Virus record (IMG/VR): IMGVR_UViG_3300047409_000217
Location: 1-40,663 of that record
Reading direction: 5' to 3' (one strand)
Length of the DNA: 40,663 nucleotides
DNA from: a virus
This document shows positions 30,324 to 37,406 of this stretch, piece by piece. The stretch's first letter is position 1. Each line of letters starts with the position of its first letter. Position numbers and translations under genes: made by a program. A model generated the notes under the pieces. It saw only the letters and a program-made list of their open reading frames with translations. It ran no database searches and was not told the origin of the DNA.

Positions 30324-31631
30324 TTATGCGTTGTAGGTCTTGGGGTAGGACAGCGGCTTAGATTCAGTAGGCTCAGCCCATGTAATGCAGCCCAGCCCGA
30401 AAGCGTCAGCCCCGTGGCTTGACCAGTCATGTTCAGGTCCAAGCCCAATGCCGCGCTCTTCGTCTTTCTTCTCGTGATACCAGCCCAGCGCATCCCGGCC
30501 GGCTGCTGTCGTTTCCTCGTGAAACCTGATCTGCGGGAACAGAATCCGCGCCCGCTCGACCCGCGCCATCGCGGCGCCCTTGCCCTGATTCGGAACAACC
30601 TCTACGCTGTATCCTGCCTTTTTCAGCTCGGACTCATACGAAACGTCGTAAACCTTCTCTTGCGTCGATCCGTCGTGCGGTAGCCAAAATTGCGCACGCT
30701 CTGGCGCATATCCGTTCGTCCTGCACCAGGCCAAATGCGCATCTATCGGCTGGCCCACAGCTTCGTAGTAGTTCACCGCCCGGATTTCCCGGCCAATGAA
30801 CTGCATCGCCCAGATAACAAAGGCATCAGCCCGCGCGCCAGTGCCGCCGATGTCGCACACCAGGCGGATGGTCATCAATGGATCTGCCGGGAAGAACCCT
30901 ATGCGGTTCTCCATCCGGGCCTTCAGTAGATGCTTGGCGAAGTACGCGCCTTCCAGTGCCGTGACAAACTCGCCATCCCAAATATGCGGGTACTGCTCTG
31001 GGCGCTCTTCCAAGTCCCGAACCCTGTCGCGCTCCAGCTTTGCTGGAAACTTCGGGTTGTCGCGCCAGTTCAGCTGGACTATCTTTACCAGCGGGTCTTT
31101 GCTATGCCTGAATCGCTTCTCAACCGCGGCGGTCTTGCGCTTCGGGTTCCACGTTATCCACAGCTCAGCATTCCAGTCGCTACCCTCTTCCCGAAGCGTG
31201 GGAATTAGAGTAGTGAAAGCCTCATCCGTGACCGGCTCAGCCTCATCAACCCAGCAAACCAGAATCCGTCCCTTGGACTTGATGCTGGCAATGTTCCGAT
31301 CCAGCCCGACGAAAGCGAAGGTAATCCGCCCGTCGTAGCTCTTTATATAGTTGTCGCCTATGTCGTAATAGGCCTTGAGGAATGGCTCCTCTTCAATCGC
31401 CCTCTTGCACTCCTCCAGCGAGGAATCGGCCAGCGAGTTCATAAACTGCCGGCCACAAAGCAAAATGCCACTCGTGCCGGCCATGCCGTGCCTGTAGCCC
31501 TCTGCCGCAATCATCTTGGCAAAGCTGCGGGTCTTTCCAGATCCACGCCCGCCGTGAGCGCCCCTTACGTCAGCTCGTCCCGCAAATACCGGGATGAGCT
31601 TCTTGGGGAGCTTAATCTGTGCCGTCGCCAA
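30324..31631 (-). CDS. terL: Terminase large subunit
   Basis: A 435-residue packaging motor. The ATPase has a Walker A at residues 27-34 (GGRGSGKT) and Walker B at about 123-131 (ILVCWVDEAE). The RNase H-like nuclease half shows D260 (RLVCDIGGTG), D320 (LPHDGS) and D402/D409 (EHDWSSHGADAF) as likely metal ligands. Pattern and length fit the Terminase_3/PBSX group. It overlaps the small subunit gene by 20 bp. Sequence alone does not tell whether cos or headful packaging is used. Confidence 0.95.
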   Translation of the reverse strand: MATAQIKLPKKLIPVFAGRADVRGAHGGRGSGKTRSFAKMIAAEGYRHGMAGTSGILLCGRQFMNSLADSSLEECKRAIEEEPFLKAYYDIGDNYIKSYDGRITFAFVGLDRNIASIKSKGRILVCWVDEAEPVTDEAFTTLIPTLREEGSDWNAELWITWNPKRKTAAVEKRFRHSKDPLVKIVQLNWRDNPKFPAKLERDRVRDLEERPEQYPHIWDGEFVTALEGAYFAKHLLKARMENRIGFFPADPLMTIRLVCDIGGTGARADAFVIWAMQFIGREIRAVNYYEAVGQPIDAHLAWCRTNGYAPERAQFWLPHDGSTQEKVYDVSYESELKKAGYSVEVVPNQGKGAAMARVERARILFPQIRFHEETTAAGRDALGWYHEKKDEERGIGLGPEHDWSSHGADAFGLGCITWAEPTESKPLSYPKTYNA

Positions 31632-31968
31632 GGGCCACCAGCTCGATGCGGGTTATCGTCTCAATCGGCCCGCCGCCCTCGCCCGTGTGCTCAATAGCAG
31701 CCAGGCGCGGGTGAATGTACGGCGCCGCAGCCTTAGCCGCCTCAAAGCGCATTTCCATGGCCGATGCGTAAATCTTCGGGTCAAGGGCTATATCTGGCTC
31801 AGTGCGCATTACCTGCAACATGAACTCCAGCGGCGTAATACCCTCAGCTGCTGCCTTGTCTGCTATCTCGCGCGTCTTCTTGGTGGCCGAACCTGCTTTG
31901 CGGCCTTGGCCTCGTCCAGCACCGCCGCGCTTTGATTCTTTTGATTTCGTTTGATTGTTTTCAATCAT
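31612..31968 (-). CDS. terS: Terminase small subunit
   Basis: A 118-residue protein with a basic Gly/Lys/Arg-rich N-terminus (KESKRGGAGRGQGRKAGS), then TPLEFMLQVMRTEPD and AKAAAPYIHPRLAAIEH, a signature of small terminase subunits that bind phage DNA. It directly precedes and overlaps the large subunit gene. Confidence 0.9.
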   Translation of the reverse strand: MIENNQTKSKESKRGGAGRGQGRKAGSATKKTREIADKAAAEGITPLEFMLQVMRTEPDIALDPKIYASAMEMRFEAAKAAAPYIHPRLAAIEHTGEGGGPIETITRIELVALGDGTD

Positions 31969-32007
31969 CTGCCCATCGGGTGCCTCTCGGCGTGTCCGAC
32001 TCCGTGG

Positions 32008-32202
32008 TTACTGACTGAGCAACCCCTTGGGCTGCGTTTGTTGAAGGAATTCTTCGGGGCTCATGGGCTTTACGCCTGCGGCTTGAGCCTCTTGGACGTG
32101 AAGCTGGTATGGCCGGCTCTGCAGCACCTGGGCTGCTTGCTGAGCCATTCCTGAACCCAGAGGTGCGGCTGGCTTGGCTGCGAAGAGCGATTTGAAGTCC
32201 AT
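32008..32202 (-). CDS. Small protein at the start of the late operon
   Basis: A 64-residue protein with AAGGCTGTGAC before the ATG. It is Gln/Ala-rich with MSPEEFLQQTQPKGLL at the C-terminus. It lies after the second late-leader terminator and just before terminase. No family recognised. Confidence 0.6.
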   Translation of the reverse strand: MDFKSLFAAKPAAPLGSGMAQQAAQVLQSRPYQLHVQEAQAAGVKPMSPEEFLQQTQPKGLLSQ

Positions 32203-32218
32203 GTCACAGCCTTAAGTT

Positions 32219-32252
32219 AAAAAGCCCCCGGGCCGATGGTCAGCGCGGGGGC
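32219..32252 (-). terminator. Second intrinsic terminator in the late leader
   Basis: On the minus strand GCCCCCG and CGGGGGC pair across a 15-base loop and are followed by TTTTTAAC. It lies after the 41-residue gene at 32289, so late transcription must pass it to reach terminase. Confidence 0.75.
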
Positions 32253-32288
32253 GAAGTGCAACGTGTGCACACCTTGGAGAAGAAAGTA

Positions 32289-32414
32289 CTAGCGGTTTGC
32301 CTTAGCTACCGCAATGATTGCCTCGGCCTGCGTTCCATGGACGGCTACCGACTCATAGCGCGAGCGGTCAAACGTCTTCCAGAAGCCATTGCTCCAGCGA
32401 ACTTCGTATTTCAT
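32289..32414 (-). CDS. 41-residue protein in the late leader
   Basis: A short protein (MKYEVRWSNGFWKTFDRSRYESV...) with CAGGAAATCT before the ATG. It sits between two terminators downstream of the late promoter. The compact beta-like sequence with WSNGFWKTFD resembles small phage proteins of unknown role. The open frame extends upstream through the terminator, which is not plausible coding. Confidence 0.5.
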   Translation of the reverse strand: MKYEVRWSNGFWKTFDRSRYESVAVHGTQAEAIIAVAKANR

Positions 32415-32530
32415 AGATTTCCTGTAATAGGGCGGGGTCAGCGTCCGCAATCGATTAGCAGCCGGTGCTTTGCAAGCGGTGGCGCGGTAGTTACGGCGAG
32501 GACGTGACCCGGCTTTCAATGGACTGAAAG

Positions 32531-32556
32531 CAAAAAGCCCTCCATTGCAGAGGGCT
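32531..32556 (-). terminator. First late-leader terminator (tR'-like)
   Basis: On the minus strand AGCCCTC and GAGGGCT form a 7-bp stem with a 7-base loop, followed by TTTTTGC. It starts about 70 bp after the predicted late start site and would stop transcription unless modified by Q. The bases between promoter and terminator also contain a GC palindrome (GGCGGCGCCGCC). Confidence 0.85.
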
Positions 32557-32633
32557 CGAACACTGAGCTTTACCGGCGGCGCCGCCTCCAACATGGACGG
32601 GCGACCCTAATGCTTTTGCTCAGTCGTTAGCAA

Positions 32634-32661
32634 ATTCTATGACGAAAATCAGATTTGTCAA
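32634..32661 (-). promoter_or_regulatory. Late promoter (PR'-like)
   Basis: On the minus strand a perfect -35 TTGACA and -10 TAGAAT are separated by 16 bp. The -35 overlaps the stop codon of the Q-like gene. Start of transcription is predicted near 32627, heading into the late genes. The rest of 32415-32657 holds only the leader and terminator. Confidence 0.85.
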
Positions 32662-33041
32662 ACTTTTCTATTGATGAGAATCTGCCGCCCGTCGCGCAAA
32701 AGCAACGCCAGATCGTCCGGGCTCACGCCTATGGACTGGCAGGCACGGCGCGGGTTCACTGGCTTCACATACGCCCAGTTCACGGCCGCCCGGTGCTTGT
32801 CGGGCAACGCAATCACTGCTTTAGCAATCTTCATGGCGTCCATGCGGTCTACCGAGTCGGCCATTTGGTAGGCCATATCCGCCCTCACCCGTGGCGGTGG
32901 CGGGGTCATGCGGAACATTGGCGAGGTCATGGGCACATTCGAGCCGTTGCACCACTTGGCCCAGTTGTACAGCCGGCGGTCAATCTCCCGCTGATGTTCT
33001 TCCACTGCATGGAAATCAATGCTCTTTGTCGCCATCAACAT
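32658..33041 (-). CDS. Q-like late antiterminator
   Basis: A 127-residue protein whose C-terminal 55 residues (IALPDKHRAAVNWAYVK, RRACQSIGVSPDDLALLLRDGRQIL) resemble a sigma region 4 type helix-turn-helix, as in phage Q-type antiterminators and related late activators. Its place, last in the leftward early operon and immediately before a strong promoter with terminators, is exactly where Q lies in lambdoid phages. It would load onto polymerase at PR' and allow reading through. AAGGACGG precedes the ATG; a second ATG two codons later is also possible. Confidence 0.78.
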   Translation of the reverse strand: MLMATKSIDFHAVEEHQREIDRRLYNWAKWCNGSNVPMTSPMFRMTPPPPRVRADMAYQMADSVDRMDAMKIAKAVIALPDKHRAAVNWAYVKPVNPRRACQSIGVSPDDLALLLRDGRQILINRKV

Positions 33042-33093
33042 ATTTCCGTCCTTGTTACGTATCCCCGCCGTCCATTTAGATGCGGTGGGGTGG

Positions 33094-33453
33094 CTATAGC
33101 TCTATGCGCTGGATGGTGGATTGCAGGGTTGCCATCGTGGCGCGGATGCGGTTGTTGATGCTGTCGAGGGTGCGGCCAAGGCTTGTCGCTGGGCAGGCTG
33201 CGAGCGAGCCCTCCGCCGCCTTTGCACCCGGCTCAGGCTCGGAGCGCGTGACCCCCTCGATGCGTGCGATCAGCTTTGCGGCGGTGGCGTCCAGCGTTTC
33301 GGCGGTTTCAAGCAGCTTGGTGGTTTGCCGCTGCACCTCGGATTGCTGGATTGAGGCGCCTTGGTGTCCACCAACTTGCCCGAGGGAGAGTTTGGCTCCG
33401 ACATCTCGGTAGACGTCGTTCATTTGCGGTTGTGCCATTTCAATCATCTTCAT
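33094..33453 (-). CDS. Helical protein, unknown function
   Basis: A 119-residue protein with a long helical part (SEVQRQTTKLLETAETLDATAAKLIARIEG) likely to form coiled coil, and a C-terminal helix. The start at 33453 has AGGAGAA before it. It lies between NinB and Q. No known domain. Confidence 0.68.
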   Translation of the reverse strand: MKMIEMAQPQMNDVYRDVGAKLSLGQVGGHQGASIQQSEVQRQTTKLLETAETLDATAAKLIARIEGVTRSEPEPGAKAAEGSLAACPATSLGRTLDSINNRIRATMATLQSTIQRIEL

Positions 33454-33501
33454 TTCTCCTGTTAGTAGGTGCACCTGTAGCCCAGGCTGCGAGGCATCGG
33501 G

Positions 33502-33915
33502 TTAATGTGTTTCCAGTTTTTTTGTCTCATGCAACGGAACGCCGTTCATGTCGCAAAAAGCTATCGAATAGGTAATCAAGCTGGCACTGCGCTTCACGCT
33601 CATGAGGGCCGTGCTTTCCCTGATGTTGACAAACTCACCCTCAAGGCCCGGGATGATTTCAAACTCCTCCTCCGTGGCTTTGGAGTGAGCGGATACAAGC
33701 AAGACTTTCCATTGGTCGGCCGTGCGCGGCTTCCCAGCCCACGGCAGCTTTGACTTACCAAGGTCGGAGCAGATCGCGTGAAACTTGGCGTTCTGGTCGG
33801 CGTTTCGGGTTGGCTCACTGAGCGTGACCATGTGACCGATTGGGGCTTGGTGAACGGCATCTATCGCCCGGAATCGCACCGAGTCGCCTACGATGAAGAA
33901 AATGCGCTTGCTCAT
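33502..33915 (-). CDS. ninB: NinB-family recombination protein
   Basis: A 137-residue protein of the NinB (Orf) family: NADQNAKFHAICSDLGKSKLPWAGKPRTADQWKVLLVSAHSKATEE is the family core and EIIPGLEGEFVNIRESTALMSVKR the second part. In lambda, Orf binds single-stranded DNA and works with SSB and RecA-type proteins in recombination. It lies near NinG as in lambdoid nin regions. Confidence 0.92.
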   Translation of the reverse strand: MSKRIFFIVGDSVRFRAIDAVHQAPIGHMVTLSEPTRNADQNAKFHAICSDLGKSKLPWAGKPRTADQWKVLLVSAHSKATEEEFEIIPGLEGEFVNIRESTALMSVKRSASLITYSIAFCDMNGVPLHETKKLETH

Positions 33916-34106
33916 GCCGGCACCTGGTCATGGAAGTAACGCATGGGTAACGGGCTTAGAAAACTCGACAGTATGGTTCGCGGCTCACCCAGCGGCCAAG
34001 GGCGGCGGTTATCGATAGTTGCAACCAATACCTCACCCTCACCGGAAGACAGCGCCAGCCAAGGAAGTACCCCAGGTCCTTTGTATCGATGTCCTTGCTG
34101 GATCAT
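33912..34106 (-). CDS. Small protein in the nin-like region
   Basis: A 64-residue protein overlapping both neighbours by 4 bp (ATGA). It is beta-like with no cysteine clusters (GEVLVATIDNRRPWPLGEP). Function unknown; the double overlap supports it as real. Confidence 0.62.
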   Translation of the reverse strand: MIQQGHRYKGPGVLPWLALSSGEGEVLVATIDNRRPWPLGEPRTILSSFLSPLPMRYFHDQVPA

Positions 34107-34735
34107 GACCGCCTCGCTTTCAGCTCTTTGGCCTTTGCCGAAAACTCGCGCTCCATGGCCTGCAACTGCTCGGCTGTGTAATGCTTGAGTTCGTGGGGGC
34201 CCCTGAGCCAGTCCACCAGCTCATCGCCCTCTTTAGCCCTCAGATTGGCCTCAAACGATGCATTTACGGTATAGCCCTTGCGCGCGTACTTCCCAGATCC
34301 GCCATTGCATGACTTGCATTGAAGCCAGATATTCAAAGGCTCCAGGGCCAACTCCGGCCGGGCGCCCTTACTCATGAAGTGGCCGCCGTCCCACAGACCA
34401 CCCGGCTTCCATGCATCCGTTCCGGCAACCTCTTTCTGTGACCGTCCGCAACTCATGCAGCCGCTGCCCTTTACAAGCTCCTCAAGCCGGCGCGAAGCCT
34501 GGATGGCTACCTTGGCCTTTGCGTACCAATAATTGCGCGGCTTAAGCTCTTTCAGCTTCGCCTTCGTCTCGCGCCGCTCTTTTATGGCCTCCCGTTTTTC
34601 ATCCTTGCCGCGGATTGACCTGGCATAGGTCAAAGCGCACATAGGCCCGCAGACCTTCTGCCCTAGGCGTGATGGGGTGAACATGCTCGGGCAGACCTTG
34701 CACTTCTTTTGCTTGGCTGGCTTTGGGCGGATCAT
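34103..34735 (-). CDS. ninG: NinG/Rap-family recombination nuclease
   Basis: A 210-residue NinG protein. It has an N-terminal cysteine cluster (C12-x2-C15, C29-x3-C33), a basic coiled middle, and the NinG core CMSCGRS...GLWDGGHFMSKGARPELALEPLNIWLQCKSCNGG with conserved H and C residues of an HNH-like fold. Lambda Rap is a structure-specific endonuclease that cuts recombination intermediates. The ATG at 34735 gives a 4-bp overlap with the upstream gene; a GTG two codons earlier is possible. Confidence 0.92.
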   Translation of the reverse strand: MIRPKPAKQKKCKVCPSMFTPSRLGQKVCGPMCALTYARSIRGKDEKREAIKERRETKAKLKELKPRNYWYAKAKVAIQASRRLEELVKGSGCMSCGRSQKEVAGTDAWKPGGLWDGGHFMSKGARPELALEPLNIWLQCKSCNGGSGKYARKGYTVNASFEANLRAKEGDELVDWLRGPHELKHYTAEQLQAMEREFSAKAKELKARRS

Positions 34736-34932
34736 CTGCACCGCCTAGGTTTGGCAATGTCGTAAAACCTGCATCCGCGCTCTTGGCGCAGAACCACCTT
34801 CTTTTCTTTCCGCAATACATCCAGCACTTCCCGGCACTCGGTAATGGTCGGCCAGCAGGTGATCCAGCGAAATTGCTCAAGGGTCAGCGGCCCGTGGCGC
34901 AGCAGCTGGTAAGCGGCATGGGTCCTGGTCAT
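34732..34932 (-). CDS. Small winged-helix-like protein
   Basis: A 66-residue basic protein resembling a winged helix (LLRHGPLTLEQFRWITCWPTITECREVLDVLRKEKKVVLR). It overlaps the replication gene and NinG by 4 bp each. It may help replication or regulation; not known. Confidence 0.68.
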   Translation of the reverse strand: MTRTHAAYQLLRHGPLTLEQFRWITCWPTITECREVLDVLRKEKKVVLRQERGCRFYDIAKPRRCR

Positions 34933-35669
34933 ACGTGGGCCTCCGCTGCTTTCATGACGCGGGCTTTGAACATTGGAAACGGCTCCATAACTTCGTCGTG
35001 GGGATCAAGGTCAAGCTCCGCAGCCTTGGCCTTCACGCCGGCTGCGGATTGGTGCCATATGCTGGATACGGCCAAGTTGTCGCTCGCAGCGTCCTCCCAG
35101 CGCTTGCCGTTCAGCCATGTCGCCGGCAGTGGCACGAACTGACCTTTCGATTTCGTCCAGTCCTCGGAGCCACGCTTGCGCTCAATCGCTGCCAGGATCG
35201 TTGCCAGTGGGACCTTGACCTTTGCCCAAGCCGCTATCGCATCCTTCTTCGCGTCCTTCTTCGGGTATGCCTGCCAGAAAATCTCAAAGTCTCGCGCCTT
35301 CTGCTCTGCCTCTTCTCTTTCTCTCCTCTGCCTCTCCTCTAGACAAGCAGCTTGCTTGCTTGCTGCTAGCGTGTCGCTATCGTCAAGCACCACCTCAAAA
35401 AAACCGTTATCAATCAACGGCCTTAAAGCCTCGGTAGCCTCACGCTCACTCATGCGAAGCCGGAAAGCGAGTTTCTTAGGGGCGGCGTCTATCTCCCCCC
35501 TGTCGTGCTCACTTGCAAGTAACCAAAGCATGGGTGCTAGCGCTCTGCTAGCAACAGGCAACGAATGCCAGTCGAAGTTGTCAAGCAGCTTTTTGTGCAG
35601 CTTGATCCATGGCGGCGAACGATCCTTGTAATGCTGGAGTTCCCCCCAGTTGTTCGGAACGATGATCAT
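34929..35669 (-). CDS. O-like replication protein
   Basis: A 246-residue protein resembling phage replication initiators of the O type. The N-terminal part (WIKLHKKLLDNFDWHSLPVASRALAPMLWLLASEHDRGEID) and helix-turn-helix KKLAFRLRMSEREATEALRPLIDNGFFEV at about 65-93 form the usual DNA-binding domain; then a charged coiled linker (RQRREREEAEQKARDFEIFWQAYPKK) and a C-terminal domain with VPLPATWLNGKRWED. No helicase or helicase-loader gene is recognised, so host DnaB loading must use this protein or an unknown partner. Confidence 0.82.
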   Translation of the reverse strand: MIIVPNNWGELQHYKDRSPPWIKLHKKLLDNFDWHSLPVASRALAPMLWLLASEHDRGEIDAAPKKLAFRLRMSEREATEALRPLIDNGFFEVVLDDSDTLAASKQAACLEERQRREREEAEQKARDFEIFWQAYPKKDAKKDAIAAWAKVKVPLATILAAIERKRGSEDWTKSKGQFVPLPATWLNGKRWEDAASDNLAVSSIWHQSAAGVKAKAAELDLDPHDEVMEPFPMFKARVMKAAEAHV

Positions 35670-35684
35670 TTGAGGCGTGGCTGG

Positions 35685-35855
35685 TTACTTCTTTTCCACA
35701 CGGGCCAGCATCGCAGCGATGCGTCGGGCCACATAACCGCGGCAGCGCTTGTTTGCCGGGCCGACCAATTCAGCGTCGGCCTGCTCAAGAAATGCCTTCA
35801 AAGCGGTCTCAACAAGATCGCGCTCAGTTTCAGTAAGCCAAAGCTGCGTTTTCAT
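35685..35855 (-). CDS. Small protein after the tRNA gene
   Basis: A 56-residue helical protein (MKTQLWLTETERDLVETALKAFLEQADAELVG) with AAGGAG nine bases before its ATG. It lies 20 bp after the tRNA and is in frame with the HNH frame that runs through the tRNA. Its own ribosome-binding site argues for separate translation. The sequence looks like a small helix-loop-helix protein; function unknown. Confidence 0.65.
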   Translation of the reverse strand: MKTQLWLTETERDLVETALKAFLEQADAELVGPANKRCRGYVARRIAAMLARVEKK

Positions 35856-36278
35856 AGATTTCTCCTTGATGTTGATGGCGTGCCCGGCAGGATTCGAACC
35901 CGCAACCCCGGAGGTCGAAGCTCCGTGCGCTAATCCAATTGCGCCACGGGCACATTTATCTGATTCAAAAGTTCGCTGGCGCTTGACCAGCGAGACGACT
36001 GCGGCAACCTTGCGGCTTACACCCTGTTGTGTTTCACGGTAAGTCAGCGCCTTGTTCCATTCGCCCGGCGTCAGTTCCCTGTTTCCCCGCTTGTTGTTGC
36101 ATGCCTTGCATGCTGGGCGAAGGTTTTCAGGCTTGTGACCGCCTTCCATGCTTTGCGCGACAAGGTGGTCTGCGGTAGCCGTCTTGCGGGTCAACACGCA
36201 GCCACACATCCAACATTTCTGCGTGCGCCCGCCTGCGAACGTCGCATTTAGGTATTCGCGGACTTGTGGGACGCTCAC
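35685..36278 (-). CDS. HNH endonuclease, frame open through the tRNA gene
   Basis: A GTG with GGAGG upstream, overlapping the preceding stop as GTGA, starts an HNH protein. The nuclease part (residues about 22-75) has CWMCGC, the catalytic ATADHLVAQ, and NLRPACKACNNKRG. After about 108 codons the frame enters the tRNA-Arg without a stop, passes through it (the telltale ARGAIGLAHGASTSGVAGSNPAGH translation) and continues in frame into the next small gene, ending at 35685. The nuclease proper probably ends near 35954; its true 3' end is unclear. Confidence 0.72.
   Translation of the reverse strand: MSVPQVREYLNATFAGGRTQKCWMCGCVLTRKTATADHLVAQSMEGGHKPENLRPACKACNNKRGNRELTPGEWNKALTYRETQQGVSRKVAAVVSLVKRQRTFESDKCARGAIGLAHGASTSGVAGSNPAGHAINIKEKSMKTQLWLTETERDLVETALKAFLEQADAELVGPANKRCRGYVARRIAAMLARVEKK
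35876..35953 (-). tRNA. tRNA-Arg (anticodon UCG)
   Basis: A full cloverleaf on the minus strand: acceptor GTGCCCG/CGGGCAC, D arm GCGC/GCGC, anticodon stem CGGAG/CTCCG with loop CTTCGAC (anticodon UCG, reading CGA), T arm GCGGG-TTCGAAT-CCTGC, discriminator G at 35879 and an encoded CCA at 35876-35878. It lies in the leftward early operon between the HNH gene and a small gene, so it would be cut from a longer transcript. Confidence 0.95.
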
Positions 36279-36583
36279 GCAGCCTCCAACACGCGGCACC
36301 CATCGCGCTCAAGCCCGGTTTCCTTGATAAGGCCGGCGTCTTGTAAGTCCTTCGTGCGGCGCGAAATCTGCACCGAACTAAGCCCGGTGTTGCGCGCAAT
36401 CTCTTTAGCCGTCTGTGGGCCGTTTTCCTTGATCGACGCCAGGATGGTCTTGCAATGCCCCTTGTAGAAGCCCTCAGCCCTTACCGCGGCCTTCTCGCTG
36501 GTGGTTGGGCCATTAGTGCGGCAGTGGCGGCGGGTGAAGTCTGGTCCGTCCTGTCCGATGATTCCTAGGTTGATGGGGGTCAT
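36275..36583 (-). CDS. Winged-helix regulator-like protein
   Basis: A 102-residue protein whose C-terminal half is a winged helix: KTILASIKENGPQTAKEIARNTGLSSVQISRRTKDLQDAGLIKETG, the pattern of MarR/IclR-like DNA-binding domains. AAGGAC precedes the ATG at 36583, which overlaps the upstream stop by 4 bp. Likely binds DNA; target unknown. Confidence 0.75.
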   Translation of the reverse strand: MTPINLGIIGQDGPDFTRRHCRTNGPTTSEKAAVRAEGFYKGHCKTILASIKENGPQTAKEIARNTGLSSVQISRRTKDLQDAGLIKETGLERDGCRVLEAA

Positions 36584-36840
36584 GATTTGTCCTTCATAAA
36601 AGTGACCCAATGCGTATCCGAGCGCTTGCCCATAAGCACCTTCTTGGCTCGCTCGCGGGCATGCATGAGGGCGCGGGTCTTTTCGACACTGGCGCTGCAA
36701 ATGCTGGGCGGCACCTTGCGGCAAAGCTCACTCAACTGCATACACAAGACAGCCTTCTCCTCCGCTACGCTGTCGCGCTGGTTGCGGATGTCGGTGAATG
36801 GCTCGGGCTCTGGTGTGTAGCCGAAAAGATCGCCGCTCAT
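36580..36840 (-). CDS. Small early protein, unknown function
   Basis: An 86-residue protein beginning MSGDLFGYTPEPEPF, a short N-terminal phrase common in phage early proteins, followed by helices. It overlaps both neighbours by 4 bp. No function recognised. Confidence 0.68.
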   Translation of the reverse strand: MSGDLFGYTPEPEPFTDIRNQRDSVAEEKAVLCMQLSELCRKVPPSICSASVEKTRALMHARERAKKVLMGKRSDTHWVTFMKDKS

Positions 36841-37028
36841 GATTTCTTCCTTGGCAGTGAATAGACCTTTGCCGGCGCCCGGCCCAGGTTCTTGCGAAAC
36901 TTCAAAGCAATCGCGTCGTGCATCAATCGCGTTGCCGCCTCATCCAGTGAAATCCCATGCTCATCTGCGTAGGCCTGCACCAAGGCGCGCTCTTTCTCGC
37001 TGAGCTTGATTTCCTGTTCTTCAGACAT
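36837..37028 (-). CDS. Small helical regulator-like protein
   Basis: A 63-residue protein (KLSEKERALVQAYADEHGISLDEAATRLMHDAIALKFRK) with a helix-turn-helix or ribbon-helix-helix look and a basic tail. It overlaps the next gene by 4 bp. Likely a small DNA-binding regulator; inference. Confidence 0.62.
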   Translation of the reverse strand: MSEEQEIKLSEKERALVQAYADEHGISLDEAATRLMHDAIALKFRKNLGRAPAKVYSLPRKKS

Positions 37029-37073
37029 TCAGGTGCATTTCCGGTTACTGAAAAGTTCCTCTTGGGTCCACCG

Positions 37074-37301
37074 TCAGGCCGCGAATTGGCCGTTGTGCGT
37101 CCGTGGCATTTCATTGCCACCAGAGGCACCATTGAATGCATGACCCATCAACTGTTCTGCGTGCTTCAGCAGCATTTCCCGAAGCAAGACGGCTTTCTGT
37201 TCACCCGTGTAGGCGCAGACGGCTTCCAACAACCCAGCCTCCCTGTCGGAGAGCGACAGCTTCACGGTGTGCTTGCGGATAAGTGCGGGATCGGAATACA
37301 T
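37074..37301 (-). CDS. Small regulator-like protein
   Basis: A 75-residue protein (HTVKLSLSDREAGLLEAVCAYTGEQKAVLLREMLLKHAEQL) whose strand-helix-helix pattern resembles ribbon-helix-helix repressors. AGGA lies before the ATG. Function inferred. Confidence 0.64.
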   Translation of the reverse strand: MYSDPALIRKHTVKLSLSDREAGLLEAVCAYTGEQKAVLLREMLLKHAEQLMGHAFNGASGGNEMPRTHNGQFAA

Positions 37302-37310
37302 GGCGAGTCC

Positions 37311-37403
37311 TCAAGGACGGTTGGTGGAAATTGGGTAAGCGCGTGGTCGGCCGCCCTTGCAGGACTGCCGCGAGTTGTCAGAGGGGATCAGGCGCTGGTA
37401 CAT
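37311..37403 (-). CDS. 30-residue peptide gene
   Basis: An ATG with AGGAG eight bases upstream opens a 30-residue basic frame (MYQRLIPSDNSRQSCKGGRP...) between the HTH/AP2 gene and the regulator-like gene. The gaps on both sides are 3 and 9 bp, fitting the operon. Too short to be certain. Confidence 0.42.
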   Translation of the reverse strand: MYQRLIPSDNSRQSCKGGRPRAYPISTNRP

Positions 37404-37406
37404 GCT

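Noticed and set aside
30134-30598. Full 154-codon frame overlapping the terminase 3' end
   Set aside because: The part inside terminase is basic and shadow-like. Only the last 47 codons after the terminase stop are kept as a weak candidate.
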